A stretch of 12,551 bases of DNA from assembly GCA_964532735.1 (NCBI GenBank), contig CAZHKK010000018.1, positions 1 to 12,551 of the forward strand. The letters are read 5' to 3'. Shown in pieces: positions 1 through 5,972 of this stretch. The notes under the pieces are model-generated. The model was given only the letters and a program-made list of their open reading frames with translations. It was not told where the DNA came from and ran no database searches. This DNA comes from JAJXYN01 sp964532735. Lineage in GTDB: Bacteria > Patescibacteriota > Patescibacteriia > JAGPKW01. The translations under genes and the position numbers were made by a program. Each line of letters opens with the position of its first letter. Position 1 is the first letter of the stretch.

Positions 1-44
1 GAGTAATATAGTTTCATATTTTGGAAAATAAAGCCCTCTTATAA

Positions 45-108
45 AGCAAAATATTAAAATTTTGCTCAATCAAATTGGATCCAAGTTGATTAACTAATAA
101 TTAATCAA
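45..108. repeat. Three consecutive inverted repeats before rep; possible origin or operator
   Basis: Three inverted repeats lie end to end in the 116 bases before rep. The first has 8-bp arms (AGCAAAAT at 45-52, ATTTTGCT at 59-66) around 6 nt. The second is a 24-bp imperfect palindrome at 68-91 with 11 of 12 pairs, centred on TTGGATCCAA at 75-84. The third has 8-bp arms (TTGATTAA at 86-93, TTAATCAA at 101-108) around 7 nt. The second and third share 86-91, so they cannot both form at once. Such clusters next to a rolling-circle type initiator gene often mark the replication origin or a site where Rep controls its own gene. That role is inferred; no nick site can be assigned. Confidence 0.45.
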
Positions 109-116
109 TCCATTTT

Positions 117-1223
117 ATGATTGACAATATAAAGTTAAAGATAAAAAGTGATTTTTTTAGTGTTGAAAATCCTAAAAAATTCAAACCAATGGCAAATGAT
201 TTTAATAATCCTAAAAATGGTTATGGTAATTGGTATTTAAATGATATGAAAAAATCCGGAGTACATTTACATTTAATAAAACAGGGATTTAAAAGAAATA
301 TTTTTATATCATTTTCTTGTCAGAGTATTTTGTTCAAAAACAATATAGATGAATTAGAAGAGTCTGATTTTAGTTTGGTATTAGAAATATTATTAAAAAA
401 ATTAGAAACATTAGGAATAGAAACAACTTTGGAGGCAATACAAAATGCAGAAGTTACAGAAATAGATATATCAAAAAATTTCATAATAAAAAATCATGAC
501 TGTCTTAGTGTTATAGATATTATGAGGAAAGTAGATATAAACTATATGGACTCAATAGAGAGGGATTACAGCAATAATGGGAAGAGTTTGTATTTTAGAA
601 ATGGAGAACATGAAATATGTATTTATGACAAAATACATCAAATGAAACAATATAATAAATGCAAAGTAGAAGAGTTAAGAAAAAAATATCCAAACATATT
701 AAGATTTGAAGTTAGATTAAAAAAGGTTTCCAAAATAAGAAATGTTTTAACTACTAAAGTCATTAAATTTAGTGATATTTTCAAAAAAAGTGTTTGGAAA
801 TACATAATAGAATTATATATGGAGAAAATAATTTCATATAAAAATCTATTTATATTTGAAGAATTTGATTCTCATGAAAAAACATTGTCTATATTAAATT
901 CAAAAAACGGAGATATAAAATTAGATGACCTTATTTATGCTATTGGTGTAAATTCTTTATGTAAAGATAAAGATGGTGTAAAAAAATTTATAAGTACAAT
1001 AGANNNNNNNNNNATAGAATCTTATTATCCAAATTATAAGATTAAAGAATTAAAGAAATTTATATCTTCTCTTACAGAATTTAGTAATATAGATTGTCAG
1101 TATACATTTGTAAAAGACATTAAAAAACAATTAAAAGATTTTAAAAGTTTAAGACTTATAAATACGGAGAGTAATACAAATAGAAGAATAGGAAGTAAAA
1201 AAAATATAGGAGGGAATTTGTAA
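117..1223 (+). CDS. Replication initiation protein, filamentous-phage gene II-like
   Basis: This 368-aa protein probably nicks the element's origin to start rolling-circle replication. Its layout resembles the gene II protein of f1-type phages (Phage_CRI family): an MID start followed by a strand, a VTEIDISKNF strand at residues 113-122 (compare SRIDATFS), EICIYDKIHQMK at 166-177 and ILRFEVRLKK at 194-203 (compare LVRFEARIK). These match by memory of the family, not by alignment. An HLH triplet at 50-52 should not be taken as a proven HUH motif. Ten Ns at 1004-1013 blank about four codons, but the frame continues on both sides. The ATG has no Shine-Dalgarno and sits right after three inverted repeats. 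The stop overlaps the next gene's start (TAATG). The related Rep_trans family of plasmid initiators is the main alternative. Confidence 0.65.
   Translation: MIDNIKLKIKSDFFSVENPKKFKPMANDFNNPKNGYGNWYLNDMKKSGVHLHLIKQGFKRNIFISFSCQSILFKNNIDELEESDFSLVLEILLKKLETLGIETTLEAIQNAEVTEIDISKNFIIKNHDCLSVIDIMRKVDINYMDSIERDYSNNGKSLYFRNGEHEICIYDKIHQMKQYNKCKVEELRKKYPNILRFEVRLKKVSKIRNVLTTKVIKFSDIFKKSVWKYIIELYMEKIISYKNLFIFEEFDSHEKTLSILNSKNGDIKLDDLIYAIGVNSLCKDKDGVKKFISTIXXXXIESYYPNYKIKELKKFISSLTEFSNIDCQYTFVKDIKKQLKDFKSLRLINTESNTNRRIGSKKNIGGNL
1004..1013. other. Assembly gap (10 N) inside rep
   Basis: A run of ten Ns replaces about four codons of rep, between residues near 295 and 300. The reading frame is open and protein-like on both sides at this spacing, so the real gap is compatible with ten bases, or differs by a multiple of three. 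Confidence 0.95.
1208..1214 (+). promoter_or_regulatory. Strong Shine-Dalgarno for the 63-aa gene
   Basis: AGGAGGG lies 8 nt before the ATG at 1223, inside the last codons of rep. Most genes here have no such site. Together with the TAATG overlap it indicates that the small gene is translated from the rep message. Confidence 0.7.
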
Positions 1224-1414
1224 TGAAAAATGAAGATATTTTAATAATTCCACCACAAGGCAAGAGAAAAGGTAGGATAATATTAGAAGCTTGTTATAAG
1301 GAAGACCAAACAATAGAAGAAAAAGAAAATTTAAATTCTATAATATTCAAACAACTTATTAATAATGGATTATTTCAAGAATTAGAATTGGTAAAAAATA
1401 CAAATAACCAATAA
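1223..1414 (+). CDS. Small hypothetical protein of the element, coupled to rep
   Basis: I do not recognise this 63-aa protein. It has no membrane segment or signal peptide. It begins with a short hydrophobic stretch (ILIIPPQGKRKGRIIL, residues 6-21) with a basic PQGKRKGR turn, and the rest is charged and probably helical. Its ATG overlaps the rep stop codon by one base and a strong AGGAGGG stands 8 nt upstream, so it is very likely a real gene made together with Rep. In small replicons a gene in this place often encodes a single-stranded DNA binding or copy-control protein, or an excision factor, but nothing in the sequence decides among these. Confidence 0.7.
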   Translation: MKNEDILIIPPQGKRKGRIILEACYKEDQTIEEKENLNSIIFKQLINNGLFQELELVKNTNNQ

Positions 1415-1432
1415 TTAATTAAAAAATTAGGA

Positions 1433-1461
1433 TTGTATAAAAAATCATAATGCAGTAATAT
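1433..1461 (+). promoter_or_regulatory. Possible promoter of the recombinase gene
   Basis: TTGTAT (1433-1438) and TAATAT (1456-1461) are separated by 17 nt and lie in the 80-nt gap between the 63-aa gene and the recombinase. The predicted transcript would start about 25-30 nt before the ATG at 1495. In such AT-rich DNA chance matches are common. Confidence 0.35.
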
Positions 1462-1494
1462 TAAAATAGATTATAAATCATAAATAATACCATT

Positions 1495-3142
1495 ATGTTT
1501 TTAGAAGAGTTAGATAAAAAAATAAGAGTAGCTTTTTATATAAGAGTATCAACTGACGAACAAGTAAAAGGCTTCGGTATAGACATGCAAAAGTCCTCAC
1601 TAGAGGACTTATTTGCTTTTAAAGAAAAACAAGCAAATTGGATACATAAAACAGAACATGTATTTATAGATGAAGGTTGGTCTGGTAAAGATTTAGAAAG
1701 ACCAAAGTTTAACAAAATGCTTGATTGTATTAAGAAAAAAGAAATAGATTTAGTTGTAGTATATAAGATAGATAGAATATCAAGAAATTTAACGCACTTA
1801 TTAAATATTTTTCAAGAATTTCAAAAACACAATGTAACTATATATTCAATAAAAGAAAATATAGATTTTTCTAGTTCTATTGGTAGATTAGCTTTTCATA
1901 TATTTGGAGCACTAGCAGAATTTGAAAGAGAAACAATAAAATCAAGAACATTAGATGGTATTATAACTTCTGCGAAACAAGGTAATTATGCAGGTGGAAA
2001 TATACCACTGGGTTATAAAAAAATAGCAAACGCAAACAAAAAGGGTAGTAAGTTAGAAATAGTTCCAGAAGAAGTAAAAATAGTGAGACAATTATTTGAC
2101 TGGTTTGTTTTCGATAGAAAAAATTATGAACAAATAAGAGATTTGTTTAATGAGCTTAAAATTTCAAAAGGAGTTTCATATAAAGGAAAAAATCCAAAAG
2201 CCGAGTGGCATGAAAATACTATAAAAGGAATGTTGTCTAATAGTATATATTCAGGAATTAGATATAAAATAGTAAAAAAAGAAAATAGTAATGAAGAAGT
2301 AATAGAAACAAAATGCCCAGCAATAATAGATGATATAGTGTTTAAGCAAGCACAATATTACATAGAAGAAACAAGTATAACGAAAGGTAAAAAGGGCGGT
2401 GGATACAATACTTATCTTTTAAGTAGAAAGTTAATGTATAAAGATAGTGGTGCGGGATTTGTTGGTTATAAAAGAACAAAAGGTGGTTTTGCATATAGAC
2501 ATAAGAAAATATTAAAAAACAACATAGAATATCCAAACATAGAAATATCAGCAGATGTTATAGAAGATTTTGTTTGGAAAAGAATATTAGAATCAATAAA
2601 GAATCCAAAAAAATTCTTTGAAATATATGAAAGTCAAAATGAACAATCAAAAGAATTGTCTAGGTTAGAAAATGAATTACAAGAGTTCAAGAAAAAAATA
2701 TCTTTAGAGGAGGAAAAAACAATCAAGATATCTAATGATTATTACGACGGTAAAATATCAGAAGAAATGAAGCAAAGTTTAATATCTGATTGCAATCAAA
2801 AGATATTAGCTCATAGTAAAGTAATGAATGAATTAGAGGAAAGTGTTAAAAANNNNNNNNNNNNNNNNNNNNNNNNNNNNNNNNNNNNNNNNNNNNNNNN
2901 NNNNNNNTCATAAGACTAACATAGAAAAAGTAACACCAGAAACAAAACAATCACTAGTAGATTCTTTAGTAGAAAGTATAATCGTATGGAAAGAAGGTGA
3001 AGATGTGAAAGCCCGCATAAACTTTAGGTTCGCCAAAAACTTTAATAAAGAAAAAGAGGAGCTAGACGAACCCTTATTTGGCGAAAATACAACAAAAAAA
3101 ACAGGAAGTCCGAAGACATCCTGTTCTAATGGTGGGCAGTGA
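1495..3142 (+). CDS. Large serine recombinase/integrase (interrupted by assembly gap)
   Basis: This is the likely integrase of the element, using a serine nucleophile for DNA strand exchange. The N-terminal resolvase domain (about residues 10-160) has AFYIRVST with catalytic Ser19 and Arg17, then DEGWSGK, KIDRISRN and ALAEFERETI. A recombinase domain follows (about 165-290), then a region where a zinc ribbon is expected (LLSRKLMYKDSGAGF) but which has no cysteines, then a long coiled coil (about 390-470). A gap of 55 Ns (2853-2907) breaks the gene. The nominal frame stops just after the gap, but the +1 frame continues as a typical recombinase tail (TPETKQSLVDSLVESIIVW) to a TGA at 3140-3142. 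A true gap divisible by three (54 or 57 nt) would rejoin one protein of about 548 aa. The last codons are antisense to the tRNA-Tyr terminator and 3' end. The ATG has no Shine-Dalgarno. Confidence 0.85.
2853..2907. other. Assembly gap (55 N) inside the recombinase gene
   Basis: Fifty-five Ns lie in the coiled-coil part of the recombinase. The frames before and after differ by one, so 55 is not the true length if the gene is intact. A real frameshift cannot be excluded. Confidence 0.95.
3029..3085. repeat. 9-bp inverted repeat spanning the recombinase 3' end
   Basis: TTCGCCAAA at 3029-3037 is mirrored by TTTGGCGAA at 3077-3085, with 39 nt between them. An 11-nt palindrome (CTTTAATAAAG, 3040-3050) lies inside. 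The arms are richer in G and C than the surroundings. The whole spans 57 bp, about the size of a serine-integrase attachment site, and lies 45 nt from the tRNA end. It could also be a codon coincidence. Confidence 0.35.
3094..3125 (-). terminator. Rho-independent terminator of tRNA-Tyr, antisense to the recombinase end
   Basis: Read on the minus strand, just 4 nt after the tRNA CCA end, a hairpin forms with arms AACAGGA and TCCTGTT, one mismatch, an inner GTC/GAC pair set and a TTCG tetraloop (3125-3100). It is followed by a T run (3101-3094). This is a good intrinsic terminator for the tRNA. On the plus strand the same bases encode the last residues of the recombinase (KKTGSPKTSCS). Confidence 0.8.
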
Positions 3143-3216
3143 GGGATTCGAACCCCCGAAAGCCGAAGGCTGACAGATTTACAGTCTGTTGCGATTGACC
3201 ACTCCGCCAACTACCC
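3130..3216 (-). tRNA. tRNA-Tyr (anticodon GTA)
   Basis: The minus strand folds as a class II tRNA of 87 nt including an encoded CCA (3132-3130). The acceptor pairs GGGTAGT with ACTGCCC (one G-U). The D stem is GCG/CGC. The anticodon stem ACAGA/TCTGT encloses CTGTAAA with anticodon GTA. The long variable arm pairs AGCC with GGCT, and the T arm carries GGTTCGAATCC. A long variable arm with GTA identifies tyrosine. The gene has a likely promoter upstream and a terminator 4 nt downstream. Its 3' end faces the recombinase gene, whose stop codon lies within it, so this is the probable integration target. Confidence 0.95.
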
Positions 3217-3237
3217 ATGATTAAAATCATGAAAACA

Positions 3238-3265
3238 ATTATAGCAAAAAATAATAAAATAGCAA
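3238..3265 (-). promoter_or_regulatory. Probable promoter of tRNA-Tyr
   Basis: On the minus strand, TTGCTA (3265-3260) and a perfect TATAAT (3243-3238) are 16 nt apart. The predicted start, near 3231, lies about 15 nt before the mature tRNA 5' end. A small palindrome (ATGATT/AATCAT, 3217-3230) fills that leader. Confidence 0.55.
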
Positions 3266-3275
3266 GTTTTAACAA

Positions 3276-3304
3276 TTGAACTTCTATTGTTTTTATTATA
3301 AACT
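3276..3304 (+). promoter_or_regulatory. Possible promoter of the flippase-tsaE pair
   Basis: TTGAAC (3276-3281) and TAAACT (3299-3304) are 17 nt apart, each matching the consensus at four of six positions. They lie in the 121-nt gap between the diverging tRNA and flippase genes. The region also holds several overlapping TATAAT-like words, so the exact promoter is uncertain. Confidence 0.3.
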
Positions 3305-3337
3305 ATTATAATTATAATAACAAATTAAAAAAGTTCC

Positions 3338-4762
3338 ATGACTTTTGCAAAAAGAATAGCCTTTAATACTGCAATACAATTTATAGGTAGATTTTTTTCT
3401 ATACTTTTTGGTGTTATTGCAATAGGTATAATGACAAGAACATTGGGCGTAGAAGGTTATGGAATGTATACAAAAGTTTTAACTTTTTTTCAAATAACGT
3501 CAGTACTTTTAGATTTCGGATTATCAAATGTTACTTTAAAATATATTTCTCATGAAGATGATATTAAATCAGAAGAAATATTAAATAAAGTATTAACACT
3601 AAGATTTTTTTTAAATCTATTAATATTAGTAACCCCTTTTGTATCTTTATTTTTAAATTATGAAAAAAGTGTTGTCATAGGAATTTTTATATTTTCAATA
3701 AGTTATTTAATTTCAAATTTTTCTCAAATTTGGTCTATACTTTTACAAAAAAAACTTAATACAATTCCAATAATATTAGGAGAATTAATTACTAGAGTAA
3801 CTTTTTTGGTGGCAATATTTATTTTATATAAATTAAACCTAGGTTTAATTTCAATGGTTTTAGCATCAGCTATAACAGGTTTATTTTCTGTAATTACAGT
3901 TTATTTTGGAGTTAGAAAATATATACGTCCAAAATTTATTATAGATATAGCTCTTTGGAAAGATGTTTTTAAATTATCAGCCCCATTTGCTCTTTCTGTG
4001 GTTTTTAATTTGATCTATTTTAGAGCAGATTCTTTTATCTTAACATTATTTAAAGATAACAAAGATATTGGAATATATGGAGCAGCTTATAAAATTATAG
4101 ATATATATGTTAGTATTCCAGCTTTATTTATGAGTCTTCTTTTGCCTACATTTGATAAAACTTTTAAAGAAAATGATAAAGAAAGATTTCAAAACTTATT
4201 ACAAAAAGCATTTGATTTTTTATTAATTTTAGCAGTTCCAATAATGATTGGAGGGTTTTTATTATCAAAAGATGTAATAGTTTTATTAGCAGGATCAGAT
4301 TTTATTGAAGCTGGTCCAATACTTTCTGTCTTATGTGTAGTTATGGGGATAGTTACAATAGGAGCTATTTTTACAAATACAGTTATTGCTGTAAATAATC
4401 AAAAAAAGATGATGTTTGGATATGGAATAGCAGCTTTTGCGTCAGTTGTTTTATATTTAACACTTATTCCAATATATTCTTATAAAGTAATTCCTTATAT
4501 AAAAATAATAATAGAAGGATTTATAGCAATTTTAGCTTTTGTTTTAACTTATGAAAAAATTAAAAAATTTCCATCATTAAAAAATGTATTTAAAAATATA
4601 ATATCAAGTATAGCAATGTGTTTTGTTATATATTTTTTACAAATATTTTTTAAAGCGGGAATATTTATTACTTTACCTTCAGCGGTAATTGTTTATTTTT
4701 CGGTTTTATTTATAATAGGAGGTATAGATAAAGATATGATTAAAAAAATAATTACAAAATAA
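3338..4762 (+). CDS. Polysaccharide flippase of the Wzx/PST type (MOP superfamily)
   Basis: This 474-aa protein is almost all membrane helices, about 12 to 14. It fits the family that flips lipid-linked sugars across the inner membrane for surface polysaccharide or glycan assembly. Family-like features are the start (FNTAIQFIGRFFSILFGVIAIGIMTRTLGVEGYG, a first helix followed by the R-x-LG-x-x-GYG turn), YFRADSFIL around residue 228, and IGIYGAAYKIID around 244. No glycosyltransferase gene is nearby, so the substrate is unknown. The gene ends 1 nt before tsaE and the two are probably co-transcribed. The ATG has no Shine-Dalgarno, only an A-rich leader. Confidence 0.85.
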   Translation: MTFAKRIAFNTAIQFIGRFFSILFGVIAIGIMTRTLGVEGYGMYTKVLTFFQITSVLLDFGLSNVTLKYISHEDDIKSEEILNKVLTLRFFLNLLILVTPFVSLFLNYEKSVVIGIFIFSISYLISNFSQIWSILLQKKLNTIPIILGELITRVTFLVAIFILYKLNLGLISMVLASAITGLFSVITVYFGVRKYIRPKFIIDIALWKDVFKLSAPFALSVVFNLIYFRADSFILTLFKDNKDIGIYGAAYKIIDIYVSIPALFMSLLLPTFDKTFKENDKERFQNLLQKAFDFLLILAVPIMIGGFLLSKDVIVLLAGSDFIEAGPILSVLCVVMGIVTIGAIFTNTVIAVNNQKKMMFGYGIAAFASVVLYLTLIPIYSYKVIPYIKIIIEGFIAILAFVLTYEKIKKFPSLKNVFKNIISSIAMCFVIYFLQIFFKAGIFITLPSAVIVYFSVLFIIGGIDKDMIKKIITK

Positions 4763-4763
4763 A

Positions 4764-5189
4764 ATGATTTCAAATTCATCAGAAGATACAATAAAAATAG
4801 CAAGAGATTTCGCAAATTCTTTAAAAGGAGGGGAGATAGTTTGTTTACATGGAAATTTAGGAGCAGGAAAAACAACTTTTATGAAAGGAATAGCTGAATA
4901 TTTTGGAGTAGAAAAAGATGAAATTATTTCCCCAACATTTATAATTGCAAATCATATTAAAATTAAAAATAATATTAATATATTAAATATAATACATATA
5001 GATGCTTATAGAATAGAAGATGAAAACAATATGTTGGAAACAGGATTTTTAGAATATTTTAATGATGAAAATTCAATTATTTTTATAGAATGGTCAGAAA
5101 AAATAAAATCATTTATACCAAATGAAAATAAGATAGATATAAATTTTAGTATATTGGATGGAAACAGAAGAGATATTGCAATATCTTAA
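4764..5189 (+). CDS. tsaE: TsaE, ATPase for tRNA t6A synthesis
   Basis: TsaE is the small ATPase that works with TsaD and TsaB to add threonylcarbamoyl to A37 of tRNAs reading ANN codons. The 141-aa length is normal. A Walker A loop GNLGAGKTT sits at residues 30-38, followed by the family's SPTF (about 59), HIDAYR and FIEWSEKI (about 108-115). It starts 1 nt after the flippase stop without a Shine-Dalgarno, so it is probably read by coupled re-initiation. Its partner tsaD lies at 8315-9376 on the other strand; tsaB is not in the window. A promoter for the next gene is embedded in the last codons of tsaE. Confidence 0.93.
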   Translation: MISNSSEDTIKIARDFANSLKGGEIVCLHGNLGAGKTTFMKGIAEYFGVEKDEIISPTFIIANHIKIKNNINILNIIHIDAYRIEDENNMLETGFLEYFNDENSIIFIEWSEKIKSFIPNENKIDINFSILDGNRRDIAIS

Positions 5190-5204
5190 TTTTTGTGTTA
5201 TAAT
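5176..5204 (+). promoter_or_regulatory. Extended -10 promoter of the 95-aa gene
   Basis: TTGCAA (5176-5181) and a perfect TATAAT (5199-5204) are 17 nt apart, and a TG lies one base before the -10 (extended -10). The -35 box is inside the end of tsaE. The start near 5211 leaves a leader of about 28 nt that carries the Shine-Dalgarno. Confidence 0.65.
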
Positions 5205-5227
5205 ATAAAACGTAATAAAATATCAAT

Positions 5228-5233
5228 AGGAGG
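5228..5233 (+). promoter_or_regulatory. Shine-Dalgarno deciding the TTG start of the 95-aa gene
   Basis: AGGAGG ends 5 nt before a TTG at 5239. No in-frame ATG is near, so this site supports TTG as the true start. Confidence 0.75.
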
Positions 5234-5238
5234 ATATT

Positions 5239-5526
5239 TTGATAGGAAAAATAATTAGTTTTCGTTTCGATAAAGAAGAAGAAGTAAGAAACGGTATTGT
5301 TGTTAATAAAAAAATAATTAAAGTTTCTGTTGGTTTTGAGGGGGTTTCTTATACTGTTAAAGCTGATAAGCAGATAAGAAATGTAATGGGGTGGCAGAAC
5401 ATTTCTTCAAAAAGAGAAAAACTTGTCACTAATTTTTTAAAAAACAAAATAGGACAAGAGTATTTTTTCCAAAGAAAGGACAATTTACCAGACGAGCTCT
5501 TGAATGAGCTTTTAAAACAAAAATAA
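5239..5526 (+). CDS. Conserved-looking 95-aa protein of unknown function
   Basis: I do not recognise this protein. It is soluble and basic. The first half looks like alternating beta strands (IGKIISFRF, GIVVNKKIIKVSVGF, VSYTVKA), as in a small barrel. The second half is helical (KREKLVTNFLKNKIG, and PDELLNELLKQK at the end). It contains no cysteine or histidine. The gene has its own extended -10 promoter, an AGGAGG with a TTG start and a strong terminator, so it is a complete single-gene unit and almost certainly expressed. A nucleic-acid binding role would fit the charge and the small beta fold, but that is only a guess. Confidence 0.75.
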   Translation: MIGKIISFRFDKEEEVRNGIVVNKKIIKVSVGFEGVSYTVKADKQIRNVMGWQNISSKREKLVTNFLKNKIGQEYFFQRKDNLPDELLNELLKQK

Positions 5527-5531
5527 TCTTT

Positions 5532-5561
5532 AAGGGCCATCATTAATAATGGCCCTTTTTT
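5532..5561 (+). terminator. Rho-independent terminator after the 95-aa gene
   Basis: A perfect 9-bp stem (AAGGGCCAT at 5532-5540, ATGGCCCTT at 5549-5557) closes an 8-nt loop and is followed by Ts to 5561. It isolates the groES-groEL promoter, which begins 8 nt later. Confidence 0.88.
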
Positions 5562-5568
5562 GTTTCTC

Positions 5569-5597
5569 TTGACTATAAAAAAAAATAATATTACAAT
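5569..5597 (+). promoter_or_regulatory. groES-groEL promoter
   Basis: TTGACT (5569-5574) and TACAAT (5592-5597) are exactly 17 nt apart, a good housekeeping-sigma promoter. The predicted start near 5604 falls inside the CIRCE element, so HrcA binding would block transcription. Confidence 0.8.
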
Positions 5598-5600
5598 AAA

Positions 5601-5627
5601 TTAGCACTTAAAACATTAGAGTGCTAA
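5601..5627. promoter_or_regulatory. CIRCE operator (HrcA binding site)
   Basis: TTAGCACTT, nine bases, then GAGTGCTAA: this matches the CIRCE consensus (TTAGCACTC-N9-GAGTGCTAA) with one mismatch in the left arm. It starts 3 nt after the -10 box. CIRCE is the operator of the heat-shock repressor HrcA, whose activity depends on GroEL. hrcA itself is not in the window. Confidence 0.93.
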
Positions 5628-5681
5628 AAGTTGATTTTTTAATTAAATTAACTTTTATAACTAATTAACTTAATCAATTTT
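5625..5681 (+). promoter_or_regulatory. AU-rich foldable groES leader, possible thermosensor
   Basis: The leader between CIRCE and the groES ATG can fold on itself. AAAAGTTGATT (5626-5636) pairs with AATCAATTTT (5672-5681) apart from one bulged G, reaching the base before the ATG. Inside it TTAATTA (5639-5645) pairs with TAATTAA (5662-5668). An alternative hairpin joins TAAAAGTT (5625-5632) to AACTTTTA (5650-5657). Nearly all pairs are A-U, so the fold would be weak and heat-labile. AT-rich DNA forms such matches easily. Confidence 0.3.
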
Positions 5682-5972
5682 ATGAACATAAAACCATTGC
5701 ACGACAATATAATAGTCAAACAATTTGAAGAAGAAAAAATAACAAAATCTGGAATAGTAATTCCTGATACAAGTAAAGGAGAAAAGAAAGAACAAGGTGA
5801 AATAGTTGCAATTGGAAGTGGGAGAGTTAATGAAAAAGGAGAAGTAAGACCATTGGAAGTAAAAGTTGGAGATAAAATTATTTTTTCAAAATATTCACCA
5901 AGTGAAATTAAAATAGAAGGAGAAGAATATTTAGTAATGAAAGAATCAGACGTATTGGCAATAATAGAATAA
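5682..5972 (+). CDS. groES: Co-chaperonin GroES
   Basis: GroES forms the seven-membered lid of the GroEL folding chamber. The 96-aa length and sequence are typical: an N-terminal strand (IKPLHDNIIVKQ), the mobile loop that binds GroEL (KITKSGIVIPDTSKGEKKEQ, about residues 17-36), the GEIVAIGSGRV strand, the VKVGDKIIFSKY segment and the closing YLVMKESDVLAII. The ATG has no Shine-Dalgarno. It stands about 78 nt from the predicted transcript start, behind CIRCE and an AU-rich leader. It is the first gene of the groES-groEL operon, under HrcA-type control. Confidence 0.97.
   Translation: MNIKPLHDNIIVKQFEEEKITKSGIVIPDTSKGEKKEQGEIVAIGSGRVNEKGEVRPLEVKVGDKIIFSKYSPSEIKIEGEEYLVMKESDVLAIIE

Larger units (their letters stand above)
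1..3142. mobile_element. Right part of a small integrated element (Rep plus serine recombinase) at tRNA-Tyr
   Basis: This stretch carries a cluster of inverted repeats, a phage/plasmid-type replication initiator, a small overlapping gene and a serine recombinase whose 3' end runs into the 3' end of a tRNA-Tyr gene. Replication initiator plus site-specific recombinase next to a tRNA is the usual layout of an integrated plasmid or small phage. The genes to its right are ordinary housekeeping genes. The left boundary is outside the window, so neither the duplicated attachment site nor any structural genes (coat protein, Zot-like ATPase) can be seen. Both assembly gaps of the window lie here. The exact right boundary is unknown; it should be in or just left of the tRNA terminator. 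Whether it is an inovirus-like prophage or a plasmid-like element cannot be decided from this part. Confidence 0.65.

Noticed and set aside
264..272. His-Leu-His at residues 50-52 of Rep read as an HUH nuclease motif
   Set aside because: It lies before the VTEIDIS strand, and from memory the f1 gene II protein has no such triplet at the matching place. A single triplet is weak evidence.
2908..3210. Minus-strand reading frame of about 100 codons over the recombinase end and tRNA
   Set aside because: It reads the tRNA and its terminator as protein and lies opposite a recognisable recombinase tail.
3217..3337. A small gene or CRISPR-like repeat between tRNA-Tyr and the flippase
   Set aside because: The 121 nt hold only AT-rich promoter-like words and a short palindrome; there is no open frame of note and no repeat-spacer pattern.
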